Part shown: positions 31,158 to 39,051 of the stretch, in pieces
Layout: every line of letters begins with the position of its first letter
How positions within the stretch are numbered: the first letter of the stretch is position 1
Assembly (NCBI GenBank): GCA_036489025.1
Contig: DASXGN010000006.1
Location: 41,473-105,472 of the forward strand
Source: Dryocola sp036489025
Lineage (GTDB): Bacteria; Pseudomonadota; Gammaproteobacteria; Enterobacterales; Enterobacteriaceae
DNA length: 64,000 nucleotides
Direction: 5' to 3'
Made by a program: the position numbers and the translations under genes
Notes under the pieces: generated by a model
Database searches by the model: none
The model's input: only the letters and a program-made list of their open reading frames with translations
Told to the model about the DNA's origin: nothing

Positions 31158-31294
31158 GGTTACATGCTAACCTTATAGGTTCCAGCCTCTTTAAAACGGC
31201 TCAGGATGCTTCCTGAGGGGCTGAGCGCATCCGATTTGGTTTTAAAAGTAAAACCATTGAGGCGATTCTAGTTTTAGTTTTGGAACCTTGTCAA
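31158..31294. promoter_or_regulatory. Early promoter Pe and operator region of the lysis-lysogeny switch
   Basis: On the minus strand TTGACA (31289-31294) and TAGAAT (31265-31270), 18 bp apart, form an early promoter for cox-B-A. Just downstream lies an inverted repeat GGTTTT-AAAAGT-AAAACC (31238-31255), well placed for repressor binding. Two more short dyads, GGTTA-CATGC-TAACC (31158-31172) and AACC-TTATA-GGTT (31169-31181), lie nearer cox. I could not assign a convincing Pc promoter for C. Confidence 0.5.
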
Positions 31295-31588
31295 ATGAAA
31301 ATGGGTGAGAAAGTGAAAGCTATAAGGGCGGCGGAAAAGATTACGCAAATAAATTTCTGCGAAATCACAGGCATACCGCTTAGTTCTTTGAAAAATTATG
31401 AAGGAGGGCATTCCGAACCAAGCCTAACGAATATGCTGATGATTACCTCAACGCCACGATTTGAAAAATACACGCTGTGGATAATGACAGACAAAACCGC
31501 ACCAGAAGCCGGACAAATTAGCCCGGTCGTCGCACACTCTGGGCAAGAAGAAACAACATCGTCACACTCAGGCCGCAAAACTGGCTAA
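31295..31588 (+). CDS. C: P2-type immunity repressor C
   Basis: DNA-binding repressor that keeps the prophage silent. The ATG at 31295 gives 97 residues; a TTG at 31280 is less likely because Pe covers it. The HTH (ITQINFCEITGIPLSSLKNY, then EGGHSEPS) is followed by the C-terminal part typical of P2 C (FEKYTLWIMTDKTAPEAGQI, then HSGQEETTSSHSGRKTG). It has no LexA-type autocleavage domain, so induction by RecA is not expected. It diverges from cox and precedes int. Confidence 0.92.
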   Translation: MKMGEKVKAIRAAEKITQINFCEITGIPLSSLKNYEGGHSEPSLTNMLMITSTPRFEKYTLWIMTDKTAPEAGQISPVVAHSGQEETTSSHSGRKTG

Positions 31589-31703
31589 GCGTTCACCAAC
31601 ATTACATGCATATAAAATGCATGTTATTGATTGAAAAATACGCCAAACATACTCACAAAGAAGTACACAAAGTTAAACCTAGATTAAACCGGAGGGTTTC
31701 CTG

Positions 31704-32684
31704 ATGACAATCAAGAAGCTCGATGATGGTCGCTATGAAGTGGACATTAGACCGCGCGGGCGCGAAGGACGTCGCATTCGCCGGAAATTTGAAAGGAAAG
31801 CCGAAGCGATAGCTTTTGAACGCTACACGCTTGCGAATGCCAATACTAATGAGTGGGCAGGCCAGCAGGCTGATAGGCGAACGCTTAAAGAATTATTGGA
31901 TGTATGGTGGAAATATCACGGCCAGAACCATGAACACGGAACGAAGGAATTTAATCACCTGCTCAAAACAATTAATGGGCTTGGTGACATTCCAGCCAGC
32001 AGGATTAACAAAAGATTATTGATGGATTACCGTTCCGTACGCCTGAAAGACGGTATCAGCGCATCGACAATCAACCGTGATATGTATCGCCTTTCCGGCA
32101 TGTTCACCAAGCTGATTCAATTAGAGGATTATTCGGGAGTTCATCCTGTTCACGGGCTGCCACCTCTAGCGGAGGCCAACCCGGAAATGACATTCCTAGA
32201 GAAAGCAGAGATTGCCAACCTGCTGAATGCTGTTTGCGGCGACGATCTGTTAGTCGCATTGCTGGGGATTAGCACTGGTGGAAGGTGGACGGAAATCGCA
32301 ACGCTTAAACCCTCACAGGTAGTTAACTGCCGAGTTACGTTCCTGAAGACCAAAAACGGGAAAAAACGAACAGTACCTATCTCTGACGAACTGGAAAAGA
32401 TGGTTAAGAAGAAAGCCAGCGGGAAACTTTTTAAAGTTGATTATGAAAAGTTTTGCAAGATTCTGCGTAGGGTCAAGCCAGATATTCCCACAAATCAGGC
32501 AACACACATTTTGCGACACACCTTCGCGAGCCATTTTATGATGAACGGCGGGAACATAATTGCCTTACAGCAGATTCTGGGTCATGCGAATATCCAGCAA
32601 ACGATGGTTTATGCCCATCTGTCGCCGGACTATTTGCAAAACGCTGTTGCATTAAACCCACTTGCAGGAGGGGTATCGCTATAA
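31704..32684 (+). CDS. int: Tyrosine-recombinase integrase
   Basis: P2-family integrase, 326 residues. An N-terminal arm-binding part (MTIKKLDDGRYEVDIRPRGR) precedes the SAM-like domain and the catalytic domain. Catalytic residues are visible as Arg194 (STGGRWTEIATL), His268 and Arg271 (ATHILRHTFASHF), His294 (LGHANIQQT) and Tyr303 (MVYAHLSPDY). It ends 143 bp before the attR core, in the usual position. A GGAGG ribosome-binding site precedes the ATG. Confidence 0.96.
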   Translation: MTIKKLDDGRYEVDIRPRGREGRRIRRKFERKAEAIAFERYTLANANTNEWAGQQADRRTLKELLDVWWKYHGQNHEHGTKEFNHLLKTINGLGDIPASRINKRLLMDYRSVRLKDGISASTINRDMYRLSGMFTKLIQLEDYSGVHPVHGLPPLAEANPEMTFLEKAEIANLLNAVCGDDLLVALLGISTGGRWTEIATLKPSQVVNCRVTFLKTKNGKKRTVPISDELEKMVKKKASGKLFKVDYEKFCKILRRVKPDIPTNQATHILRHTFASHFMMNGGNIIALQQILGHANIQQTMVYAHLSPDYLQNAVALNPLAGGVSL

Positions 32685-32703
32685 GCCCAAAACATCCCTG
32701 AGC

Positions 32704-32721
32704 GTCCACATTCCGTCCACA
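32704..32721. repeat. Integrase arm-type tandem, right end
   Basis: Two GTCCACA motifs (32704-32710 and 32715-32721) have the same 11-bp spacing as the pair beside attL. They lie in the loop of a CCCTGAG/CTCAGGG dyad (32696-32728) after int. Confidence 0.55.
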
Positions 32722-32813
32722 CTCAGGGGTGTTTGAAACGGCCCAGGCTGGTTCCAGCTTTTTTAAGTGGCTGTTTTTACTTAATCTTTGACGTAAGTTA
32801 TTGATAAAAAAAA

Positions 32814-32830
32814 CCCCGCCTGAGGCGGGG
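32814..32830 (-). terminator. Phage-supplied terminator of cpxP/CpxQ
   Basis: The stem CCCCGCC/GGCGGGG with loop TCA is followed on the minus strand by eight T. It closely resembles the stranded host hairpin at 2871-2897 but has a shorter loop and one more G-C pair. Confidence 0.85.
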
Positions 32831-32848
32831 GAAGACAGGGATGGTGTC
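32828..32848. repeat. attR core
   Basis: This is the second copy of the 21-bp attachment core, 143 bp after int and 24 bp before the cpxP stop codon. Confidence 0.9.
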
Positions 32849-32871
32849 TATGGCAAGGAAAACAGGGTTTG

Positions 32872-33384
32872 TTACTGGTTGCTACGGGTACTATGACTAC
32901 TCATTGCCTGCATCGAGGACATATGGTGCAGGTCCGCCAGTTCACGAAATTGATTCATGCGCTGTTGGTGTTTGTCGTTCAAAACGGCTTGCTGCTCCGG
33001 CGTTAGCAGGCGGTACATTTGGTTGCGCACTTTTGCCATTTCTACCTGGCGGGCAACCTGTTCTTGTGCCATTTTTTCTGCCTGAGCACGAACAGCCGTT
33101 TCGTCAAAATGTTCTGCGGTGACCAGATTGTGCATGGTCTCCATTTCGCGAACGTTCACGGGTGGGCTATCATGCCTTGCCCGCTGCATCAGATCGCGCA
33201 TCTGCTGGCGTTGCTGTTCAGTTAAATTAATGCCGTCAAACATTTGGCTCTGAACACTGTTTCGCTTCACTAAGTCTTCGCCAGCGTGCCAGTTATTGCC
33301 TGTCGATAAGTTTGCGGCCTGGCTGGTTAGCGTCGCAAGCGCCAGTGTCGAGGCCATGACGACCGCGGTAACATTGCGCATCAC
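32872..33384 (-). CDS. cpxP: Periplasmic Cpx regulator CpxP
   Basis: Periplasmic adaptor that inhibits the sensor CpxA and delivers misfolded proteins to DegP. 170 residues with a signal peptide (MMRNVTAVVMASTLALATLT, cut near SQA-A) and the two LTxxQ motifs of the family (INLTEQQRQQMRDLMQRA and LLTPEQQAVLNDKH). It is divergent from cpxRA over a CpxR box, so it is probably strongly Cpx-induced. The prophage begins 24 bases after its stop codon; the coding frame is intact. Confidence 0.96.
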   Translation of the reverse strand: MMRNVTAVVMASTLALATLTSQAANLSTGNNWHAGEDLVKRNSVQSQMFDGINLTEQQRQQMRDLMQRARHDSPPVNVREMETMHNLVTAEHFDETAVRAQAEKMAQEQVARQVEMAKVRNQMYRLLTPEQQAVLNDKHQQRMNQFRELADLHHMSSMQAMSSHSTRSNQ

Positions 33385-33461
33385 TTGCTCCCGAAATCTT
33401 GTGTGCTGCGATTCAACGAGAGCCAGTCTACGATTCCCGCTGCAAACTAGCGTCAGGGGGT

Positions 33462-33476
33462 GTAAAACAACGTAAA
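33462..33476. promoter_or_regulatory. CpxR box between cpxP and cpxR
   Basis: GTAAA-ACAAC-GTAAA is a perfect GTAAA-N5-GTAAA CpxR site, 78 bases upstream of cpxP and 56 bases upstream of cpxR, positioned to control both. Confidence 0.85.
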
Positions 33477-33531
33477 GTCATGGATTAGCGCGCCTTGATG
33501 ACGTAATTTCTGCCTCGGAGGTAATTTAACA

Positions 33532-34230
33532 ATGAATAAAATTCTGCTAGTTGATGATGACCGAGAGCTTACTTCCCTGCTAAAGGAATTGCTCGACATG
33601 GAAGGTTTTAACGTGATTGTCGCGCATGATGGCGAACAGGCGTTGGAGCTTTTAGACGACAGCATCGACCTGTTATTGCTCGACGTAATGATGCCGAAGA
33701 AAAACGGTATTGATACGCTTAAAGAGTTACGTCAGACACACCAGACACCAGTGATAATGCTTACCGCTCGTGGAAGCGAGCTGGATCGCGTCCTCGGGCT
33801 CGAACTTGGCGCAGATGACTATCTCCCTAAGCCGTTTAACGATCGTGAACTGGTCGCCCGTATACGCGCTATTTTGCGCCGTTCTCACTGGAGTGAGCAG
33901 CAGCAAAATACCGACAGCGGCTCACCGACGGTCGAAGTCGACGGTCTGAGCCTGAATCCTGGCCGCCAGGAAGCAAGCTTTGACGGCCAGGCGCTGGATT
34001 TAACCGGCACCGAATTTACCTTGCTGTACCTGCTGGCCCAGCATCTTGGCCAGGTTGTTTCCCGTGAACATCTTAGCCAGGAAGTGCTGGGTAAACGCTT
34101 AACGCCGTTTGACCGCGCAATCGACATGCATATCTCCAACCTGCGTCGCAAATTGCCTGACCGCAAAGACGGGCATCCGTGGTTTAAAACGCTGCGCGGC
34201 CGCGGGTATCTGATGGTGTCCGCTTCATGA
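33532..34230 (+). CDS. cpxR: Envelope-stress response regulator CpxR
   Basis: OmpR-family response regulator, 232 residues as in E. coli. The receiver domain holds the acidic pocket (LLVDDDREL), the phosphorylated Asp51 (LLLLDVMMPKKNG), Thr79-type switch (MLTARGSE) and Lys (LPKPFNDREL). The C-terminal winged helix (TGTEFTLLYLLAQHLGQVVS, then HISNLRRKL) binds CpxR boxes. Its end overlaps cpxA by 4 bases. Confidence 0.98.
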   Translation: MNKILLVDDDRELTSLLKELLDMEGFNVIVAHDGEQALELLDDSIDLLLLDVMMPKKNGIDTLKELRQTHQTPVIMLTARGSELDRVLGLELGADDYLPKPFNDRELVARIRAILRRSHWSEQQQNTDSGSPTVEVDGLSLNPGRQEASFDGQALDLTGTEFTLLYLLAQHLGQVVSREHLSQEVLGKRLTPFDRAIDMHISNLRRKLPDRKDGHPWFKTLRGRGYLMVSAS

Positions 34231-35600
34231 TAAGTAGCCTTACCGCGCGAATTTTTGCCATCTTCTGGTTAACGTTAGCATTGGTCTTAATGTTGGTATT
34301 GATGCTGCCAAAACTGGATTCGCGTCAGATGACCGAACTGATGGAAAATGAGCAACGTCAAGGCATCATGATTGAACAGCATGTCGAGGCGGAGCTTGAA
34401 AACGATCCGCCTAATGACCTGATGTGGTGGCGTCGCCTCTTTCGGGCCATCGATAAGTGGGCGCCTCCCGGACAACGCCTGCTGCTGGTGACCAGCGAAG
34501 GCCGGGTGATTGGCGCCCAGCGTAACGAAATGCAGATCATCCGTAACTTTATCGGCCAGTCCGACAACGCCGATCATCCGCAAAAGAAAAAGTATGGCCG
34601 CGTTGAGCTGGTAGGCCCGTTTTCCGTGCGCGATGGGGAAGATAACTACCAGCTTTACCTCATCCGCCCGGCGAGTAACTCCCAGTCCGATTTCATTAAC
34701 CTGCTGTTTGACCGGCCTCTTCTGTTGCTGATTGTCACGATGCTGGTCAGTTCCCCGCTGCTTCTGTGGCTGGCGTGGAGTCTCGCAAAACCGGCCCGTA
34801 AGCTGAAGAACGCCGCCGATGAAGTTGCTCAGGGGAATTTACGTCAACACCCGGAACTGGAAGCTGGCCCGCAGGAATTTCTTGCGGCCGGAGCAAGCTT
34901 CAACCAGATGGTGACGGCCCTCGAAAGAATGATGACCTCACAGCAGCGGCTGCTATCGGACATTTCACATGAATTGCGCACGCCGCTAACGCGCCTGCAG
35001 CTGGGCACCGCTCTGCTGCGACGTAAAAATGGTGAAAGCAAAGAGCTGGAACGCATTGAAACTGAGGCGCAGCGCCTGGACGGGATGATCAACGACCTGC
35101 TGGTAATGTCCCGCAACCAGCAGAAAAACGCCCTGGCCAGCGAAACGATGAAGGCGAACCAAATCTGGTCGGAAGTGCTGGATAACGCCGCCTTTGAAGC
35201 CGAGCAAATGGGCAAATCTCTTGAGGTGACCTACCCACCTGGCCCATGGCTGATGTACGGCAATCCTAACGCCCTGGAAAGCGCGCTGGAGAATATCGTC
35301 CGCAACGCCTTACGTTATTCACATACGAAGATTGCCGTTAATTTCTCCGTTGATAATCAGGGGATTACCGTAACCGTTGACGACGATGGTCCGGGCGTCA
35401 GCCCGACGGATCGTGAACAAATCTTCCGTCCGTTCTACCGTACTGACGAAGCACGCGATCGTGAGTCAGGCGGGACAGGTTTGGGGCTTGCGATTGTTGA
35501 AACCGCCGTTCAGCAGCATCGCGGCTGGGTGAAGGCAGAGGACAGCCCGCTCGGCGGTTTACGGCTGGTTATCTGGCTGCCGCTCTACCACCGCAGCTAA
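34227..35600 (+). CDS. cpxA: Envelope-stress sensor kinase/phosphatase CpxA
   Basis: Inner-membrane histidine kinase, 457 residues as in E. coli. Two membrane segments (ARIFAIFWLTLALVLMLVLM and LLLLIVTMLVSSPLLLWLAW) enclose the periplasmic sensor that CpxP binds. A HAMP linker follows, then the phospho-acceptor His248 (SDISHELRTPLTRLQ), N box (ALENIVRNALRYS) and G boxes (DDGPGV, GGTGLGLAIV). It is in an operon with cpxR. Confidence 0.98.
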   Translation: MISSLTARIFAIFWLTLALVLMLVLMLPKLDSRQMTELMENEQRQGIMIEQHVEAELENDPPNDLMWWRRLFRAIDKWAPPGQRLLLVTSEGRVIGAQRNEMQIIRNFIGQSDNADHPQKKKYGRVELVGPFSVRDGEDNYQLYLIRPASNSQSDFINLLFDRPLLLLIVTMLVSSPLLLWLAWSLAKPARKLKNAADEVAQGNLRQHPELEAGPQEFLAAGASFNQMVTALERMMTSQQRLLSDISHELRTPLTRLQLGTALLRRKNGESKELERIETEAQRLDGMINDLLVMSRNQQKNALASETMKANQIWSEVLDNAAFEAEQMGKSLEVTYPPGPWLMYGNPNALESALENIVRNALRYSHTKIAVNFSVDNQGITVTVDDDGPGVSPTDREQIFRPFYRTDEARDRESGGTGLGLAIVETAVQQHRGWVKAEDSPLGGLRLVIWLPLYHRS

Positions 35601-35613
35601 TCGTTTTATCCGA

Positions 35614-35634
35614 CAGGCCCAAACGGGCCTGTTT
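35614..35634 (+). terminator. Terminator after cpxA
   Basis: The stem CAGGCCC/GGGCCTG with loop AAAC is followed by TTT. The same 21 bases recur at 35775-35795. Confidence 0.75.
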
Positions 35635-35644
35635 ATCTGTGCTA

Positions 35645-35680
35645 ACAAAGAAGGAAAAAGCGTGGTTTTTCCTTCTTTGT
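35645..35680. repeat. Long perfect hairpin downstream of cpxA
   Basis: A 15-bp perfect inverted repeat (ACAAAGAAGGAAAAA with TTTTTCCTTCTTTGT, loop GCGTGG) lies between the two copies of the CAGGCCC terminator. With A- and T-rich arms it could terminate in both directions, or be a repeat relic. No gene is seen in 35601-35849. Confidence 0.6.
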
Positions 35681-35774
35681 CGTTATCAGTCGAAAATCCA
35701 GGAATGATTTTCCTGTTTATTTCCAGTCGATATATTTTACGCCTTCGCCAGCAAAAAGTTTGTCATCCATCTGG

Positions 35775-35799
35775 CAGGCCCAAACGGGCCTGTTTTTCC
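35775..35799 (+). terminator. Second copy of the CAGGCCC terminator, before trmL
   Basis: It is identical over 21 bases to the terminator after cpxA and followed by TTTTTCCTT. It lies 55 bases before trmL, so trmL needs its own promoter or read-through. Confidence 0.65.
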
Positions 35800-35849
35800 T
35801 TCCTGCCTGAAATTTTGCTATTCTGCGCCCCTCGTCTTATGGGGGTCGT

Positions 35850-36323
35850 ATGCTGAATATTGTGTTGTTTGAACCTGAAATTCCACCGAATACCGGGAAT
35901 ATCATTCGCCTGTGCGCCAATACCGGATTCCGTCTGCATATCATCGAGCCAACCGGCTTCGGCTGGGATGATAAGCGCCTGCGTCGCGCGGGCCTGGACT
36001 ATCACGAATTCGCAGCGGTTAATCGCCATGAAGACTACGACGCCTTTCTTGCGGCGGAAAATCCACAGCGCCTGTTCGCCCTAACGACCAAGGGAACGCC
36101 CGCCCACAGCGCGGTGAGCTATCAAACAGGAGATTATTTGGTATTTGGCCCGGAAACACGCGGCCTGCCCGCAACGATTCTTGATGCGCTGCCTGCCGAG
36201 CAGAAAATACGTATTCCGATGATGCCGGACAGCCGCAGCATGAACCTGTCTAACGCGGTGTCGGTGGTGGTTTATGAGGCGTGGCGCCAGCTTGATTATC
36301 CCGGCGCCGTGCTCAGAAGCTAG
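35850..36323 (+). CDS. trmL: tRNA (cytidine/uridine-2'-O-)-methyltransferase TrmL
   Basis: SPOUT-class enzyme that methylates the ribose of wobble base 34 in two tRNA-Leu species using S-adenosylmethionine. 157 residues as in E. coli. N-terminal MLNIVLFEPEIPPNTGNIIR, followed by LCANTG, and the trefoil-knot motifs (LVFGPETRGLP and IPMMPDSRSMNLSNAVSVVV) are clear. It converges with cysE, overlapping by 4 bases. Confidence 0.97.
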   Translation: MLNIVLFEPEIPPNTGNIIRLCANTGFRLHIIEPTGFGWDDKRLRRAGLDYHEFAAVNRHEDYDAFLAAENPQRLFALTTKGTPAHSAVSYQTGDYLVFGPETRGLPATILDALPAEQKIRIPMMPDSRSMNLSNAVSVVVYEAWRQLDYPGAVLRS

Positions 36324-37141
36324 ATCCCGTCGCCGTACTCAAAGCCGCCGTTGGCGCCGTTAAAATGCTGGTCCATATCGATGGCCGGCTTGTCGCTTTC
36401 AGGTTTGCCAACGATGCGCGCTGGCACCCCAGCTGCCGTGGTGTGAGGTGGAACAGGCTGTAAAACGACCGAGCCTGCGCCAATTTTCGCGCCGCGCCCC
36501 ACCTCAATATTGCCGAGAATTTTTGCCCCGGCGCCAATCATCACGCCTTCGCGGATTTTCGGGTGGCGGTCGCCGCTGGTTTTCCCCGTACCGCCTAACG
36601 TCACCGACTGCAAAATCGACACGTCATTTTCAACGATGGCCGTTTCACCGATCACAATGCCGGTCGCATGATCGAGCATGATCCCACAGCCTATTTTCGC
36701 GGCCGGGTGAATATCAACCTGAAACGAAACGGAGACCTGATTTTGCAGGAAGATAGCTAACGCCCGACGTCCCTCATTCCACAGCCAGTGCCCGATACGG
36801 TAGGCCTGAAGCGCGTGGAAGCCCTTCAGATAAAGCAGCGGAGTTGAATACTTGTCTACCGCCGGATCGCGGGTTCGCACGGCCTGAATATCGCAGGCGG
36901 CAGAGGCAATCATCTGTGGTTCCGCCGCGTAGGCTTCTTCAACCACTTCACGAATGGCAATGGCAGGCATAATCGGGGAGGCTAACTTATTAGCCAGCAT
37001 GTAGCTTAGGGCACTACCAAGATTTTCATGCTTGAGGAGAGTTGCGTGGTAAAAACTGGCCAACATTGGTTCACAATCGGCAAGCGCTCGCGCTTCGGCT
37101 TTAATGTTGCTCCACACCAGATCCAGTTCTTCAGACGACAT
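36320..37141 (-). CDS. cysE: Serine O-acetyltransferase
   Basis: First enzyme of cysteine synthesis from serine (acetyl-CoA + L-serine to O-acetylserine), feedback-inhibited by cysteine. 273 residues as in E. coli. The C-terminal left-handed beta-helix shows hexapeptide repeats (VDIHPAAKIGCGIMLDHATG, then IVIGETAIVENDVSILQSVT), with the catalytic His in LDHATG and the GKTSGDRHPKI loop. It is the last of gpsA-cysE on this strand. Confidence 0.98.
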   Translation of the reverse strand: MSSEELDLVWSNIKAEARALADCEPMLASFYHATLLKHENLGSALSYMLANKLASPIMPAIAIREVVEEAYAAEPQMIASAACDIQAVRTRDPAVDKYSTPLLYLKGFHALQAYRIGHWLWNEGRRALAIFLQNQVSVSFQVDIHPAAKIGCGIMLDHATGIVIGETAIVENDVSILQSVTLGGTGKTSGDRHPKIREGVMIGAGAKILGNIEVGRGAKIGAGSVVLQPVPPHTTAAGVPARIVGKPESDKPAIDMDQHFNGANGGFEYGDGI

Positions 37142-37229
37142 ACACTCTCCAGACAGAAAACAGCGCCCGGTAGGTGATACCGAACGCTTCAGTTATTGCG
37201 GTTATGATGTTCCATCAGTCGCAACTTTG

Positions 37230-38249
37230 TCAGTTGCCGCTCCGTTCATCCTTGCGTGTTCGACCCAGCAAGGTTAATGCTGCCTCGCGAGCGTTTTTTC
37301 CGCAATACAATACCTGATAAATTTCCTCGGTTATTGGCATTTCGACGCCAAAACGCGCCGCCAACTCCCGCACTTCTTTCGTGTTGCGATAGCCTTCAAC
37401 CACCTGGCCGATACTCTGCTGAGCCGAATCCACATCCATGCCCTTCCCAAGCATCATGCCAAAGCGACGGTTGCGGGATTGGTTATCGGTGCAGGTCAGC
37501 ACCAAATCACCTAAGCCAGCCATGCCCATAAAGGTTTCGGGATCCGCACCAAGCGCGCTGCCAAGGCGAGTCATTTCTGCCAGCCCACGGGTGATCAGCG
37601 CGGTTCGGGCGTTTGCCCCAAAGCCAATGCCGTCGGACATCCCAGCACCAATCGCAATCACGTTTTTCACCGCGCCGCCGAGCTGCACCCCAATGAAATC
37701 CGGGTTGCTGTAGACGCGGAAGCTTTTGCCGCAGTGCAGAAGCTGCTGGAGATCCTGGGCGAACGTTTCGTCCGTAGCGGCAAGAGCAATCGCCGTTGGC
37801 AAGCCCGCAGCAAGCTCTTTAGCAAACGTCGGCCCTGAAATCACGGCTAGCGGGATATCGTCGCCAAGGGCTTCCCGCGCGACATCCTGTAGCAGGCGGC
37901 CGGTTTCGGCTTCCAGACCTTTCGTGGCCCATACGATACGAGCATCTTTACGCATCAGCGGCTTAATCTGGCGCAAAACCTGGCCAAAGACATGGCTGGG
38001 AACCACAACAAGAATGTCGCGGCTGGCGGCAAGTGCGGTCGCTAAATCACTCTCCAGGCGGAGGGTGTCAGGGAAAGGAACGTCAGGAAGGAAAGCAACG
38101 TTACAGCGGTCTGCCTGTAAAGTGGCGATATGTTTAGGGTCATGGCCCCACAGCACGACGTGGTGGCCATTTCTTGCCAGCGTAATGGCAAGAGCGGTGC
38201 CGTAAGAACCGGCACCGATCACAGTCATTGAAGCATTAAGGCTGTTCAT
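37230..38249 (-). CDS. gpsA: Glycerol-3-phosphate dehydrogenase [NAD(P)+]
   Basis: Makes sn-glycerol 3-phosphate from dihydroxyacetone phosphate for phospholipid synthesis. 339 residues as in E. coli. NAD-binding GAGSYGTALAITLARNGHHV and the motifs ISGPTFAKELAAGLPTA, GGAVKNVIAIGAGMSDGIGF and LGDLVLTCTDNQSRNRRFG are characteristic. The start overlaps the stop of secB by one base, part of the grxC-secB-gpsA-cysE run. Confidence 0.98.
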   Translation of the reverse strand: MNSLNASMTVIGAGSYGTALAITLARNGHHVVLWGHDPKHIATLQADRCNVAFLPDVPFPDTLRLESDLATALAASRDILVVVPSHVFGQVLRQIKPLMRKDARIVWATKGLEAETGRLLQDVAREALGDDIPLAVISGPTFAKELAAGLPTAIALAATDETFAQDLQQLLHCGKSFRVYSNPDFIGVQLGGAVKNVIAIGAGMSDGIGFGANARTALITRGLAEMTRLGSALGADPETFMGMAGLGDLVLTCTDNQSRNRRFGMMLGKGMDVDSAQQSIGQVVEGYRNTKEVRELAARFGVEMPITEEIYQVLYCGKNAREAALTLLGRTRKDERSGN

Positions 38250-38716
38250 CAGGCATCCTGATGGTTTTCAGCACCTTCGCCGGACTGCTGCTGCAGATAG
38301 CTCATGAACAACGCATCGAAGTTAACCGGTGCCAGGTTGAGCTGAGGGAAGGTACCGCGAGAAACCAGGCTAGTGATTGCTTCACGCGCATACGGGAACA
38401 GAATGTTCGGGCAGTACGCACCCAGGCAGTGAGCCATCTGCGTGCCTTCGATGCCGCCGATAGAGAAGATACCAGCCTGCTGTACTTCACACAGGAACGC
38501 GGTGTCTTCGCCAAGCGTTGCGGTTACGGTCACACGCAGCACAACTTCGTATACATCGTCTGCCAGCTGGCTGGAAGCGGTGTCCAGATCCAGTTTAACT
38601 TCCGGCTGCCAGTCTTTCTGGAAAACCTGCGGCGCATTTGGCGCTTCAAAGGAGATGTCCTTGGTGTAAACGCGCTGAATCTGGAAAGCCATTTCTGTGT
38701 TGTTTTGTTCTGACAT
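38249..38716 (-). CDS. secB: Protein-export chaperone SecB
   Basis: Tetrameric cytosolic chaperone that keeps preproteins unfolded and passes them to SecA. 155 residues as in E. coli. The typical FQIQRVYTKDISFEAPNAPQ, followed by VFQKDWQPEVKLDLDT, and the AHCLGAYCPNILFPYAREAI motif near residues 110-130 are visible. Confidence 0.98.
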   Translation of the reverse strand: MSEQNNTEMAFQIQRVYTKDISFEAPNAPQVFQKDWQPEVKLDLDTASSQLADDVYEVVLRVTVTATLGEDTAFLCEVQQAGIFSIGGIEGTQMAHCLGAYCPNILFPYAREAITSLVSRGTFPQLNLAPVNFDALFMSYLQQQSGEGAENHQDA

Positions 38717-38775
38717 TTTTAAACCCTTAAAAAATTAATACGTCCTTTACCCGCGAATACGGCAGACAGACTGCA

Positions 38776-39027
38776 CTAGCGCAGCAGGGGATCGAGTCCA
38801 CCACGAGCGTCAAGCGCATACAAGTCATCACAGCCGCCAATGTGCTGTGCATCAATAAAAATCTGCGGTACCGTGGTTCGGCCACTGCGCTTGATCATCT
38901 CTTCACGCTTAACGGCATTGCCATCAATAGGAAGTTCCTGGAAAGCGACCCCTTTGCTGCTGAGCAGGTCTTTTGCACGGTGGCAAAAAGGACAGGTTGC
39001 TTTGGTGTAGATTTCAATATTCGCCAT
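38776..39027 (-). CDS. grxC: Glutaredoxin 3
   Basis: Glutathione-dependent thiol-disulfide reductase, 83 residues as in E. coli. The dithiol active site is CPFC (KATCPFCHRAKDLL), and the glutathione-binding residues TVPQIFIDAQHIGGCDD are present. It lies between yibN and secB. Confidence 0.98.
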   Translation of the reverse strand: MANIEIYTKATCPFCHRAKDLLSSKGVAFQELPIDGNAVKREEMIKRSGRTTVPQIFIDAQHIGGCDDLYALDARGGLDPLLR

Positions 39028-39051
39028 GGCTTACCTCAGAATGCACCCAGA

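Larger units (their letters stand above)
2894..32848. mobile_element. P2/186-type prophage, apparently complete
   Basis: The element is bounded by a 21-bp direct repeat (2894-2914 and 32828-32848) and carries the whole P2 gene set in P2 order and orientation: ogr, D, U, T, E/E', FII, FI, G, H, I, J, W, V, S, R, lysis genes, X, L, M, N, O, then divergent P and Q, cos, replication genes A and B, cox, C and int. Cargo lies where P2-like phages usually carry it: between ogr and the attachment site, and between cos and A. The span is about 30 kb, compared with 33.6 kb for P2. No structural gene shows a frameshift or stop, so the prophage could be functional; the P2-type repressor suggests it is not SOS-inducible. 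Confidence 0.96.
32806..32862 (-). ncRNA. cpxQ: CpxQ small RNA (3' end of cpxP), rebuilt across the attR junction
   Basis: In E. coli and Salmonella, RNase E releases CpxQ from the cpxP 3' UTR; with Hfq it represses envelope-protein mRNAs. The minus strand here begins TTTTCCTTGCCATAGACACC at 32862, ten bases after the cpxP stop, and continues CATCCCTGTCTTCCCC, which agrees with my memory of E. coli CpxQ. A 7-bp GC terminator stem (32814-32830) with eight T follows. The attachment core covers the middle, so the 5' part is host sequence and the terminator is supplied by the phage. Confidence 0.75.

Noticed and set aside
2703..33000. CRISPR array or tRNA gene as integration target
   Set aside because: No spaced repeats were seen anywhere in the window and no tRNA-like cloverleaf overlaps the attachment core.
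35645..35680. Insertion-sequence end or small mobile element
   Set aside because: The perfect hairpin has no transposase nearby and no flanking target duplication beyond the repeated terminator.
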